From NCBI RefSeq assembly GCF_040939455.1, contig NC_134110.1:628001-692000 (forward strand): 64,000 nucleotides of DNA, read 5' to 3'. The stretch is from Microcebus murinus. Its lineage: Eukaryota; Chordata; Mammalia; Primates; Cheirogaleidae. The notes below the pieces were generated by a model. The model was not told the DNA's origin. It did no database searches and saw nothing but the letters and a program-made list of their open reading frames with translations. This document shows positions 33,574 through 45,178 of the stretch, one piece after another (position 1 is the first letter of the stretch; every line of letters starts with the position of its first letter). A program made the position numbers and the translations under genes.

Positions 33574-33821
33574 TCAAACTACAAACTGAGAAAATCAGTA
33601 ATAAGTAAAGGGCTACTCCCTGACCCGAACGAGACCCACCCTGCAATGGTGAAGATGAAGCCTAACAGAAACCTGCAGGAGATGGTATCGGACCAACCGA
33701 GAAAAGTATCGCGGTCATTTTTATAGATTCCCAACACGGCACTTACTCCAGTGATTTGATGAGGTCCTAATAAAATACGCTTTATGACACGGATAAACGC
33801 ATGTCCGTTTGACACAGCTAA

Positions 33822-34015
33822 AAGCATGGTCTTCAGAGCCAGACTCGGGACGCACGTTCGTGCTCTTTCTTCTGTGAACCTGGGCCGTCACTAACCTTCC
33901 CGCCGCCCCGTGGTGGCCCCACTTGCAAAGGGGAAACCGGTTTTGCGTGAGGATTGCATGAGGTGACTATATATATACACACACAAAGTGCAGAGAGCAG
34001 TGTCTGCCTCGTAAC
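33822..34015 (+). mobile_element. MIR SINE, decayed
   Basis: MIR order is visible: TCTTCAGAGCCAGACTCGGG, TGTGAACCTGGGCCGTCACT, GGATTGCATGAGGTGAC, AAGTGCAGAGAGCAGTGTCT. Confidence 0.65.
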
Positions 34016-34029
34016 ACCACAGAGTGGGC

Positions 34030-34735
34030 ACCAGCGTAAGTGTTTGTGTTGTCACGACAAAAATACAACGGAATATTACTCAATTCTCTGAAACGATGGC
34101 AAGCTAGCACCGCTTATGTTATCCTGGGTTGAGCTTGAGCCCGTCATCCAAAGTGAGGCGACACAAGATCAGAAAAATGGGCTCCACGTGTTCTCACCGT
34201 CACATTGGTACTGACCGGTCATCACTGTGGTGCTCAAAGGGTGGTGGGGTTCACCAGGGATTTGGGGGATGGGGGGTGGACTCACATCTAAGGGATGCAG
34301 TGAACAGCGTGGAGGGGAAGGGCATGCCTCCAACCCTTGCTAGGGAGAGGCAAGGTTATGCAATCTAACCAAAATGTTAAAAAACAAAAACACATTTATC
34401 AGGTGTTGGGCAGGTGGGAGGGGGGAGGAGGGAATGAGTATATGTGTGTGTGTGTGTGTATGTATATATATATATATATACATTATAAGTGCAATGTGCA
34501 TTGTCAGGGGGATGGACACGCTTTTTTAAAAAAATTTATTTCAGCATATTATGGGGGTACAAATATTAAGGTTACGTATATTGCCCATGCCTCCCCCTCC
34601 CCCTCGGGCGGATGGACACCCTTGAAGCTCTGACTCAAGGGGGGTGGGAAGGCAAGAGCAATGTATGTAGCCTTAACATTTGCACCCCCATAGTATGCTG
34701 CAATTATAAATAAATAAATAAAATAGGAAAAAAAA
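34030..34735 (+). mobile_element. L1 3' ends, two tandem pieces
   Basis: From 34070 (GGAATATTACTCAATTCTCT) to about 34395 is a diverged L1 3' UTR with a degraded tail. A second, younger lemur L1 3' end follows (TTATCAGGTGTTGGGCAGGT ... CCTTAACATTTGCACCCCCA), with a TG/TA microsatellite near 34444-34481 and an (AAAT)n tail. It is interrupted by the nested insertion at 34520-34609. Confidence 0.75.
34520..34609 (-). mobile_element. Nested, heavily truncated L1 3' end
   Basis: About 90 bp of reverse L1 3' end (TTTCAGCATATTATGGGGGT) inserted in another L1 tail. It is flanked by a perfect 10-bp TSD GGATGGACAC (34510-34519 and 34610-34619). Confidence 0.9.
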
Positions 34736-35084
34736 ATACTGTTTTCCGCCTGGTATTCTCAAGGTCATGCTCAAAGGAGAAACTGCAAACATTTCCTCTC
34801 TGCTCAGGAGGGGGACTGCCCCTGGCCCTGCTGGCATCGTCATTTCCGGGAGTCCTGAGCAACATAAGAAGGAAAAGGCACCCAACAGTGACACAGGTTC
34901 ACCAGCAAGAGACAGAGTGGCCTTGTGTGTGGGCACGATGGCCACAGACCTACAGACGCAGCAGGTCTTAGCTGAAAACCTCCATAATTAATTTCTAAAG
35001 TGTGATAAGTTAACCGGATACAGGATATATATAATAAAACAGTAACTCCTTCCACACGGGCAACAGCCGCCTAAAATACAGATG
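34736..35084. other. Intergenic, no recognised feature
   Basis: Unique DNA between L1 pieces. Nothing supportable. Confidence 0.35.
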
Positions 35085-35400
35085 GAAAAAAAAAAATTCC
35101 CATCTAAATCAAAGCTAAACATATATAAATTATAATAAACTTATCAATATTTTAGGATTTACTTTATAAACATCAAACGTTTGGATAAATGAAAAGAAAA
35201 TTTGAGGGCAAGTAAAGCATAATTCACCCCCCGGATGATTCTATCCAGGTTATATTATAAATATGTTGGTTTACCTAAATAAATGTATAGATTGAATGCA
35301 ATGCTAAAAATAACTTCTGTGGATGTTTTCTGGAAACTGGAAAAAAAATATCCCCAATAGTAAAAAAAAAAAATAAATAGGATGGACTGCAAGGTCAAGA
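35085..35400 (+). mobile_element. Old L1 fragment
   Basis: AT-rich. GTATAGATTGAATGCAATGC near 35285 matches the conserved L1 ORF2 segment that follows the RT domain. Heavily decayed. Confidence 0.5.
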
Positions 35401-35722
35401 GGTAGCGGATTCCTCGGCCATCTGGGTTCTAACCGGTTGGAACTTGTCCCGTCCTGGGCCTGACTCAGTTAAGCGATGCCAGGCAGTGACCTGTCTCATG
35501 AGCACACAGGCCTGGGAAGGGCCACCTTGCTCCAGGTGGCTGCACCTCCCCACCTGCCGTTTCTCACCGAGGGTTCCATCTCAACCCAGCCCGGCGCCGC
35601 CTGCCCCTCCAGGGCCTCCCCTGCCCCTTGTAACTGCCCTCACTTACATCCCTGCTGTTACACGCCACCCTGCCTTGTGGCTATTATTTTATTATCTCAA
35701 ATTTATATTACGTTATTATTAA
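35401..35722. other. Intergenic, no recognised feature
   Basis: Unique sequence ending at a TIR element. Confidence 0.35.
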
Positions 35723-36236
35723 CCGTGTTTCCCTGAAAACAAGACAGGGTCTTACGTTTATTTTTTCTCGAGAAGACACCCTAGGGCTTATTTTCAGGGG
35801 ATGTGCTATTTTTTTGTTTAAGTACAGTACAACCATTGATTCAAATAGAGTGAAGTCGTCTTCTTCTGGGACATCATCCTCACTCTCCAGACCCGGAATC
35901 CCATCCTGAATGTCTTGCGACTCTGTTTCCTTTAGAACCACCGGCCCCATCTCTCCTGTGGAGCCACAGAGCTCTCACGGGCGGATGGGAAGGGCTGCTC
36001 GTGTTCTTTCCCGCTCCGCGACGACACGCACGGGTTGTGCAGACGCTGCGCAGCCACGCCCGTCACCAGGGCTGATTTTTGGGGTGGGGCTTCTATGGCG
36101 CACATGCTCAGACATCCTGCTGGGGCTTATTTTATGGGGAGGGCTTATTTTCGGGTTGGGGCTTCTATTGCACAAATGCTCAGAAATCCTGCTAGGGCTT
36201 GTTTTATGGGCAGGTCTTGTTTTCGGGGAAACGCGG
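35723..36236 (+). mobile_element. TIR DNA transposon, subfamily 1, copy T3
   Basis: 514-bp copy from CCGTGTTTCCCTGAAAACAA to TTTTCGGGGAAACGCGG, followed by TA at 36237. It is preceded by AA, so the left TA has mutated. Closely similar to T1, but the block GGGGCTTCTAT...CAGAAATCCTGCT...TTTTATGGG occurs twice near the right end, a local duplication. The transposase-like acidic frame persists on the reverse strand (about 35842-35950) without its stop codon. Confidence 0.85.
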
Positions 36237-36399
36237 TACACTGTCTTATCATTATTATTTTTGTGTGTCTGTCTCCTGTAATCGATATTGAGATTTGAGC
36301 ATAGTAGGTACTCTGAAACTGTTTCTTGTACTCAAACTGATTAAAATCAATTTGCATCTGAGGCGAGAAGGGCTAGGCAAGTGCCGACAGGGGACAAGA

Positions 36400-36570
36400 G
36401 GAGGAGAGCAGAGCATGAGCTGTAGCTAGTGACAGCGCACCTGTGCCCTGCACGTACTGCCTGCCAGGTGTCTCAGTGCTTTGCAGGTAGCCATCGTTTA
36501 GTCTTCACAGCAAGCCTCTGAGAAAGGTGCGGTTCACAGCCCCATTTCACAGATGAGGGCGTGGAGGTGG
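36400..36570 (-). mobile_element. MIR SINE, reverse
   Basis: Contains TTTAGTCTTCACAGCAAGCC, GCCCCATTTCACAGATGAGG and GGGAGGGCAGGTAGC, the reverse of the MIR 3' half. Confidence 0.6.
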
Positions 36571-36914
36571 GGAGGGCAGGTAGCTCCTCTGACCTCTTTG
36601 GGTGGGGAGGCAGGAGGAGCGGGGGGATTGGGGCTCAGGGGGGCAGCAGGCTGGCCGTGGGGCTGGCCGTCACCACTGTGCACCCAGCTGCCCCCTGTCA
36701 CTGCAGGTGGCTGCTGGCTGAGGATCTTAAAGTCTGAGAGGGAACCCGGCCCCCTCCCCACTCGGCGTAAGAAAACCCGTAAGTGAACTTCACATAGAGC
36801 TGTATGCTTTCTGCTTCTTTAAATTCAGACATTATTAGTTGACAAGGCAACCTACGGTTTAGAGTATGAAACGATTTAAAAGGAAACCGCCAAGTGTGTG
36901 ATCTCTCTTGCTTT

Positions 36915-37025
36915 GGGATTAACAATAAGACTGTGACAATCTCTTGCCATGCATGATCCTGTTTAATCCTCCCAACAACCCTACGAGGCGGGGGCTGTTA
37001 TTGTCGTCGCCACTGAGAAATGAGA
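36915..37025 (-). mobile_element. MIR fragment, reverse
   Basis: Contains CCTGTTTAATCCTCCCAACA and GGGGGCTGTTATTGTCGTCG followed by CACTGAGAAATGAG, diagnostic of the reverse MIR tail. Confidence 0.6.
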
Positions 37026-37199
37026 AGAATGCAACTTTGTTGCACCCATAACAACAAGGACTGCCGAGAGCCAGGGTACCATGATACTTTTTGAAAAAGA
37101 GATGCTGAGATGCTAAATTTAAGGTTCTGCAAAGAAACATCAGGAAAAAAACGTGAAGAAAGACAGGAGTTGCGGTATCGGTACCAGCCAGCAAAGTAA

Positions 37200-38180
37200 A
37201 GTTCAAGGGGAAAACACAGAGTCAGAAGAAATAGTAATTTTTTTTATTGTGAAGTCCAATCCCTAAAGGCATGACTCTTTAGCAAGGTGCATTGTTAACA
37301 ACTAACATTGCATCTAAATATATTTTTAAAAAAGAAAAAAGAAATAAAAGAACGGTAGTCAGAGAGATCAATACACTTCTTTCAAAGTTTCAAAGATGAG
37401 GAAGGTATATAATGAATAATAATATAAAGGGCCTAAATAGTAAAATGAGTAAGGTGTATCTAACACATTCACTTTACAATCTGGGATCTATGAAACTTAT
37501 ACTTTTTTTTTTTTTTTTGATGCCTGAGATATGGCCTGTATTGGGCTCCAAAGGAAACTTTAATTAAAAATCTCCCCGCAGTAGAAACTACATTGACTCA
37601 TTTTCACCAAGCCTAATAAAATATTTACTCTTAAAATCCAATCTAGCTGAAAATTTGAAAAAGCAGTATCCTGAATAATTCTAGGGTAAAAGAAAATATC
37701 AAAACAGCAATTATAAAATGCTTACAAAAATGAAAGTGAGAATGCTGTATATCAATCAATACCCCAGCAGTAACCTAAAACAATGTTATTGCATTAAATG
37801 TATTTATTACTAAATAAGAATGAATATAAATTAAGTCTTTAACTCCATATATCATGGAGTAAAAAAGAATGAAAAGAGAAAATGATAATGATTATATAAT
37901 AATGATTATATAACAATAATAATGAACAAAAATTAATAATTAGTAAAAACATGTAGAATTGATATGTTCACTCAGAGAGTCTGCTTTTTTCATTAAACCC
38001 ATAAACCATGCAAACTAATGAGGAAAAGCAAATGACTATTCTAAATTATAGGTAAGAACAGATATCTAGCTATAGATATCTAGCTATTTATCTAGCTATC
38101 TAGATATCTAGCTATTTCCCTATTCCCTAGCTATAGGGAAAAAAAATAAAGAATAACATTTTCAACTCTATCCTAATAGA
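37200..38180. other. AT-rich DNA, probable L1 remnants and a simple repeat
   Basis: Highly AT-rich, no long frames. A local palindromic repeat of ATATCTAGCTAT units lies at about 38060-38135, and a poly-T run at about 37503-37518. L1 origin is likely but too decayed to name. Confidence 0.4.
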
Positions 38181-38185
38181 TTTGA

Positions 38186-38529
<344 letters not shown>

Positions 38530-38859
38530 TTGAGAATCTATTTTAAAAATATCTTCAGGCTGTAGCTCCCAGGAAGACCAGCCCTTGCTACTGCACCCCA
38601 CGACATCCTCTGCCCCGCGGCAGCCCCTGTGCCCTGTCTACAGAGTCCTGGGGCTCTCCAGACCGTAATTTGAGGCCGTTGGTTAACGAAAACATCAATT
38701 ATCAAAACTGATCTGAAAGGAAATAGAAACAATAACCATCACAGTAAACACTTAGGAAACAAACAAAGAGAAACGAAGTGTCCTTTCTGCCCTGGACCAA
38801 GTGCCAAGTGGGGCCAAGATAGGACCTTCTTCATCTCAGCAGAACACGAGAGCAAGTTT

Positions 38860-39060
38860 AGACATCCCAGCTCTGCAATCCCACCTTTCCTCTGTCCTTA
38901 TATCATGGGACCCTGGACAAGTCGCTGAAGTCCACAGCTGCAGTAAAACAGGGACAGTCACCGGGCCTTCCTCCAAGGCTTGCTGCGAAGAACGAGGCAG
39001 TGAAGTAGCTTCGGGGACTGGCCCAGAGCAGGCTCACGTAAATGCCAGCCATTGTTAATC
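38860..39060 (+). mobile_element. MIR SINE, decayed
   Basis: Recognisable pieces: GGACCCTGGACAAGTCGCTG, GCAGTAAAACAGGGACAGTC, TGCTGCGAAGAACGAGGCAG and GGCCCAGAGCAGGCTCACGT, in MIR order. Confidence 0.6.
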
Positions 39061-39199
39061 GTGACTGTAAAGAGTAGGTTTCAGGACTGGGGGATAACAC
39101 AAGGAAATTTACCTCCAGGACATAAAAGCAATCAGGAAGAAAAGGAGAAAGATTCCATTTCCTGGGTGTTAAGATACAACACTTAAAGGATGGTGATTT

Positions 39200-39830
39200 C
39201 CCCAATTTACAGTTAATGCATTTTTAGACTCTAAAACCTTTTCTGGAATTTTACAAAATAATTCTAAAATGTGTGTCAATAAAAATTAATAAGTGAGAAT
39301 GACCTCCCTATAAAAAAATAAACAGGAAGAATTTACAATGCCAGATCTTGGGATAATTTATAGCTTCAGTAAATAACACTATGCAAAACACAAATCAATT
39401 TAGCAACAGAAAAGAATAAAAACTTCAGAAACAAATACATGTTTCTATATGTATATAATAATGAACTTCAAATCAGTAAGGAAAAGGTAAATTATTCAGC
39501 CAATGGGACTTGAACAACTAGTAGCTATTTGGGAGAAAAAATAAATTAGATGCTTTTAATAGTTTATATAGGGTATTAAAATAAATAACAGGTGATCAAA
39601 GTATTTAAACTTAAATTATTTCTCAAAACTTAGAAAAGAATCCTGTATTTGTATAACATTTGTATAATTCTAAGGTGGGGAAGAATTTTCTAAACATGGC
39701 TCATGGATGTATACCATGAAGAAAACAATTGTTAGATTTTACTTTATAACAACTTTAAATTTTTTGCATATCAGAATAACCATAATAAACAACTGCTTGT
39801 AAAAAATGTAGTAGGAAAAACTCCTCATTT
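39200..39830 (+). mobile_element. Old L1 fragment, ORF2 3' part
   Basis: AT-rich with L1 ORF2 3'-type blocks such as CAGGAAGAATTTACAATGCC and GTAAATAACACTATGCAAAA. Frame destroyed. Confidence 0.5.
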
Positions 39831-39843
39831 AAAATACAGAAAG

Positions 39844-40189
39844 GGCCGGGCGCGGTGGCTCACGTCTATAATCCCAGCACTCTGGGAGGCCGAGGCAGGC
39901 GGATTGCTCAAGGTCAGGAGTTCGAAACCAGCCTGAGCAAGTGCGAGACCCCGTCTCTACTATAAACAGAAAGAAATTAATTGGCCAACTAATATATATA
40001 GAAAAAATTAGCCGGGCATGGTGGTGCATGCCTGTAGTCCCAGCTACTTGGGAGGCTGAGGCAGGAGGATCGCTTGAGCCCAGGAGTTTGAGGTTGCTGT
40101 GAGCGAGGCTGACGCCATGGCACTCACTCTAGCCTGGGCAACAAAGTGAGACTCTGTCTCAAAAAAAAAATAAATAAAAAAAAATAAAA
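39844..40189 (+). mobile_element. Lemur-type dimeric Alu
   Basis: Full-length Alu starting GGCCGGGCGCGGTGGCTCAC, with the linker AGAAAGAAATTAATTGGCCA and an A-rich tail. A perfect 13-bp TSD AAAATACAGAAAG (39831-39843 and 40190-40202) bounds it. Confidence 0.97.
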
Positions 40190-40202
40190 AAAATACAGAA
40201 AG

Positions 40203-41810
40203 ATAAAACCAAAGAGTAAACTTTAAACTTCTATGTAAAGAAGATTTTAAAGTGTTGCTGAGAGACACAAAAGACAACTTGGATAAATGAGAAGACTGAA
40301 TACAGTCCTGACTAGGACAATTCGATGTCATGAAACCCTCACTTCTCTCTGAGAAGATCATTAATATAATACTATTCTGAATTTCCAAAAATATAAATAC
40401 ATTGCAATTGTTCAAAGTGATTCTAAGTTTCATTTGGAAAAAATGAGCACGCAAATATAGCCAGAAGAATCTGGAATTGTAATGAGAAGAGATAAGCTTT
40501 GCCAGATATTAAAAGATATTGTCAAGCTGCAGTAAATAAAAATACATGGCTCTGAGATATGAATCCACAGAAAAACCGATGGAACTGAGCATAGCGTACA
40601 GAAATGGACACACATTCATTCAAACATTCAGCATATGATAAAAGCGGTATATAAACAAGCGGAGAAAAGAAGGATCACTTATCAAACAGTTGGAACAACT
40701 GCCAGTCATCTGGAAGGAGAATAAAACTGCAGTAATAATTTTACCACTTTACACCAAACAAATTCAAAACAGAGCAAAGATATATAAATATGTAAAAAAT
40801 AAAATCATTAAACACCAAAAAAATAGCGTTGTTGGTATAATCGGCTGATGGTATAATTTCTGAGAGAAGGAGATGACTTTCAACTATAACACAAAACCCA
40901 AAATTCACCAAAGGAAAATATGGATCAATGTAATTACTTAGATGCAAAAAGTTCTGTGGAGGAGGGGCATACTCACACCTAATGGGTGCGGTGTGCACCG
41001 TCTGGGGGGTGGGCACACCTGAGGCTCTGACTCAGGTGGGGCGAAGGCAACAAGTGTAACCTAACCATCTGTACCCCTGTAATACGCTGAAGTAGAAAAA
41101 AAAATTAAGAAAAAGTTTTCTGAATGACGAAAAGACTATTAAAAAAGACAGACAAGAGGCTATGAAGAAATACTTTCAATTTATATCACAAATAGGATAA
41201 TTCACCAACATATGTAAAGAGCTATACAAACCAATAAGAACGCTTTAGTAGGAAAATGGACAAAGTATGGGAAGACGTGTTTCAGAAAGAAATGGCTTTT
41301 CTGCACATGAAAACGTGTCACCCTCATTCACAGCAAGAACAGTGTGATAGAACTATGCTGAGATTTGCATCAGATCGATAAATATCAAAATATTAAAAAA
41401 ATTCTGCACTGGAAAAACTGTGGAGAAACAGGCACTCTTAGGAGAGAGAAATTGGTGCCACCCCTATAGAGGTTAATTTGACCATATCCATCAAACTTTA
41501 GCTTAATTATTCCACATCTGGGTTATTTATTCTACATATAAACTTATGTATTGCAAATATTTTCATTGCATCAGTGTTGTGATAGAAACGTATTAGATAT
41601 AATCTAAATGTTCATCAATATGGGACTGAATAAATAAATTATGGTCCAACCACAGGATGGAAAAGCATGCAGTTGTTATGAGTGATGAAGTAGTTCTCCG
41701 AGAATGGATACGAAATGATCACTCTGTGTCTCTGGGTTGCATCTTAGTAACTCTTACAATATTTCAAACATTTTTACCATTATTATATCTGTTATGGTGA
41801 TTTGTAATCA
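40203..41810 (+). mobile_element. Old L1 fragment, ORF2 3' end and 3' UTR
   Basis: Follows the L1 ORF2 3' order: CAAAGTGATTCTAAGTTTCA, TTGTCAAGCTGCAGTAAATA, AGAAAAACCGATGGAACTGA, then TGGAGAAACAGGCACTCTTA. Interrupted by a shorter L1 3' end at 40935-41110. No intact frame. Confidence 0.7.
40935..41110 (+). mobile_element. L1 3' end inserted in an older L1
   Basis: Lemur-type L1 tail: CTCACACCTAATGGGTGCGG, GGCTCTGACTCAGGTGGGGC, TGTACCCCTGTAATACGCTG and an A-rich end. Imperfect repeats AAAAAGTTCTG and AAAAAGTTTTCTG flank it and may be the TSD. Confidence 0.7.
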
Positions 41811-41821
41811 GCAATCTTTTT

Positions 41822-42472
41822 TTTTATTTCAGCATATTATGAGGGTATAAATTTTAAGGTTTCAAAAAATGCCCTTTCCCCCCTCCCCCCACAAGTCTGA
41901 GTTTCCAGCATGACCATCCCCCAGATGGTGCACGTCTCACTCATTATGTATGTATATACCCGCCCCCCTTCCCCCTCCCACCTGCCCAATACCCTATTAC
42001 TGTAGCACCTATGTGACCACTTAGGTGCTGATCAGTTAATACCAGTTTGCTGGTGAGTATATGTGGTGCTTGTTTTTCCATTCTTGGGATACTTCACTTA
42101 GTAGTATGGGTCCCAGCTCTAACCAGGAAAATATAAGATGTGCTATATCACCATTGTTTCTTAGAGCTGAATAGTACTCCATGGTATACATATACCACAT
42201 TTTATTAATCCATTCTTGGATTGATGGGCACTTGGGCTGTTTCCACAGCCTTGCAATTATGAACTGTGCAGCTATAAACATTCGAGTGCAGATGTCCTTT
42301 TTGTAGAGTGTCATTGGATCTTTTGGGTAGATGCCCAGTAATGGGATTGCTGGATCAAATGGTAGATCCACTTGTATCGCTTTAAGGTATCTCCATATTG
42401 CTTTCCACAGAGGTTGAGCTACTTTGCAGTCCCACCAGCAGTGTAGGAGTGTTCCTCTCTCTCCGCATCCAT
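41822..42472 (-). mobile_element. Lemur L1 3' end, 5'-truncated
   Basis: About 650-bp reverse L1 3' portion starting with poly-T and TTTCAGCATATTATGAGGGT. TSD GCAATCTTTTT at 41811-41821 and 42473-42483. The reverse 171-codon frame is the relic of the ORF2 end. Homologous to 49883-50442 and 60790-61423. Confidence 0.92.
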
Positions 42473-42539
42473 GCAATCTTTTTGATGTAACGATTGCAAT
42501 TGTTTTGGGGCTACACGAGCCATGCCTGTGTAAGAAGGC

Positions 42540-43998
42540 AAAGTTAATCAATAAGTGTTGCGTGTTCTGACTGCGCCACTCCCTGGCTAAAACACCTGCT
42601 CTCTCTGCTCAGAACTTCCTATTCACTGAGACGCGACACTATTAAAATTAGGCCAAGTGATAACCCCACAGTGACCTCTGAGTGCCCAAGTGAAAGAAAG
42701 GGTTCCCGGTCTTTCACCCTGAACCGAAACCTAGAAACGACTGATCGTAGCAAGGAGGGCACAGCAAAAGCTGAGACAGGACTTTCGTGCCAGTTGGCCA
42801 AGTTGCAAAGGAAATTTCTCGGAGGAAATTTAAAGCGCTTTTCCAGGGAACACGGGCGTGATATGAACGCAGAACAGCCTTTCCGCCGATATGGGGAAAG
42901 GCTGCATGGTCTGGATAAGAGACCAAGCCGGTCATAACGCTGCCCTGAGCCGCAGCCTGACCCAGGGCGGCCCCGTCTCTCTCCAATTCTGCGAAGGCTG
43001 AGTGAGACAGGCGAGGAGGCTGCAGAAGGAAAGCTGGAGCCGGCAGAGGCGGGTTCCGGAGGTTTAAGGAAGGCGGTCGCCAGAACAGGGAAGTGCAGTG
43101 GGGCAGCAGCAAGTCCTGGTGCAGGAGCTGCAGCAAGTCATCCGGAGATCTGGCTGAGATCACCGGCGGAGGTGGCTACACTCAACGACGGGCTTCCAAT
43201 GCAGATGAGAACAGCCTTCTTTCTATCAGGAGAAGATGCCACCTAGAGCTTTAGCAGGCAGAGAGAAGCCAACGCCTGGCTTCCGAGTGTCCAAGCACAG
43301 GCTGACTCTGTTGTCAGGGGCTGTCGCAGCCAGGGACTCGGAGTTGAAGCCAGTGCTCATTTACCATTCCCAAATCCGAGGGCCCTTAGGAATTATGCTA
43401 AATCTACTCTACCTGTGCTCTATGAACGGAAAAACGAAGGTGACAACAAAGCTCTCTCTATAGCACTGAATATTTTAAGCTTGCCGTTGAGAGCTGCTGC
43501 TCAGAAAAAAAAAAAAAAAAAAAAGATTCCTTTCAAAAGACCACTGGGCATTAACAATGCACCTGCTCGCCCAAGAGCTCCGATGGAGATGTACAAGGAG
43601 ATTAATGTCATTTTCGTGCCTTCTGCAGCCCACGGGGCAAGAAGTAATTTTGGCATTCGAGTCTTATTATTCAAGAAATTTACATTTTGTAAGGGTACAG
43701 CTGCCACAGATAGAGATCCCTTCGATGGATCTGGGCGAGGTCAACTGAAAACCTCTGGAAAAGACTTTGTCATTCTAGATGCCATTAAGAACATTCATGA
43801 TTCGCGGGAGGTCACGTTATCAACACTGACGGGAGTCTGGGGTAAGTGGATTCCAGCCCTCGTGGGTGACTTTGAGGGGCTTGAGGCTCAGCGGAGGAAG
43901 TCACCGCAGCCGTGGTGGAAACAGCAGGAGAGCTGGAATTAGAAGTGGAGCCTGGAGATGTGATTGAATTGCTGCACTCTCATGACAAAACCTTTATG
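42540..43998 (+). pseudogene. Tigger (pogo-type) transposon relic with dead transposase
   Basis: Nucleotide sequence closely follows mammalian Tigger1. The transposase start is recognisable at 42671 (MTSECPSERKGSRSFTLNRN), with the DNA-binding part in 42671-42900 and the DDE-type catalytic region broken across 43180-43950 (for example VYHS-like LIYHSQIRGPLG, and MEMYKEINVIFVPS near 43585). Frameshifts, in-frame stops and a 20-A run at about 43505-43525 make it non-functional. Homology stops near 43998, where an LTR begins. The element's own terminal repeats are not seen. Confidence 0.85.
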
Positions 43999-43999
43999 G

Positions 44000-44588
44000 T
44001 TTGTGAACTAAAATGCTCACCACCCCCCCCCACCACCTGCTGATTGAATGGACCCCCTCGAGGCCAAAGGAACACCCTAAAGCAAAAACTGCCTGCCAGG
44101 AGGAGGGAGGTCAGACAGGCCTTATCATGCCCCCCTCTCGTCTTGGAGACTTCCTTTGCAACCCATTAACAGGCCCAAGGGTTTGCAAGACACACCTGCA
44201 GGCCCTCAATTTATGCAACAAATGGTGGCTTATCTCTGGTAGACAGTTTATGTTGAAACATTCCAAGTCTTTAGACAAAGCTTCATGTCTTTAGCCAATT
44301 ACAATCGGAAGAATCTTTAAACCCACCGATAACCTGTAAGCCCCCCACCTTGCTTCGAGATGGCCCTCCTTTTTGGCCCAAACCAATGTATGCCTCCCAC
44401 ACATTGATTGGTGGCTTTACCTGTAACCCCTGTCTCTAAAATGTATAAAAACCAAACTGTGACCCAGCCACAGTGAGCCCACTTGCCCAAGGCCTCTTGG
44501 CAGTGGCTCCGGGTCATGGTCCTCAAATTTGGCTCAGAATAAATCTCTTTAAAATTATTTTACAGAGTTTGGCTTTTTTCCGTTGACA
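44000..44588 (+). mobile_element. Class I-like ERV LTR, inverted-pair copy 1
   Basis: LTR features: ATTGATTGGTGGCTTTACCT, TATA-like AATGTATAAAAACCAAACTG near 44440, poly-A signal in CTCAGAATAAATCTC near 44536 and the end CCGTTGACA. The start is approximate: a TG lies near 44000-44003 at the junction with Tigger. The 3' half matches the reverse complement of 45179-45470. It resembles human MER4-group ERV1 LTRs (recognised by eye). Confidence 0.75.
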
Positions 44589-45174
44589 TGTGGGACTCGC
44601 TTTATGTGTTGCAGAGGTCGGGAAACAAACCCTCCATATCTCCCACGGTGGCCACTGGGGAGGGACAGCAGGTGGCAGGGACAGGGATGCAGGACCCTTT
44701 CCGGTCACTGGGGACCTTCGGAATGTTCTAACGTTTGTGCATATTGCCCATTTAAAAACAAATGAAAATTTATGGAAACTATGCCAGAAAATGTTCTTAC
44801 TAAAACAACCCCCCCCCCAAAAAAATTACTACCGAGAGAAAGCAAACACCCTAAATAGCAAGTAAATTGAGCAAAGGACAAACCCAAAGAATTCACCAGG
44901 GAAGAGTGGTGAATGGGGCCTTGTTTGCTTCCTGTCCCTGATCACAGCCCTGCCCGGCCCCACGTCCTGCGTCTCCCGTGGTTTCCTGCAAGGTTTTGTC
45001 TCTTTGGTTCGTCGTTTCAGGTGGGAGGTCAACTCAGTCCCGGTGGCTCCATGGGGACCAGAGTGACATCGTCAGTTTGCTCCGGGGCCAAAACAATTTA
45101 GAGTCATGGCGACGGGATGGGAAAAGTTCTAGATGCTATACTTTCCCCCATTATCAGTCTCCTAAAACTTTAAT
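44589..45174. other. Spacer between the inverted LTRs
   Basis: Begins TGTGGGACTCGC, faintly like a retroviral primer-binding site but too diverged to call. Contains poly-C near 44808. No retroviral gene recognised. Confidence 0.3.
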
Positions 45175-45178
45175 AGTC

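Noticed and set aside
44589..44620. Retroviral primer-binding site after the LTR at 44588
   Set aside because: Only a few bases (GGGACTCG) resemble a primer-binding site, and no retroviral gene follows.
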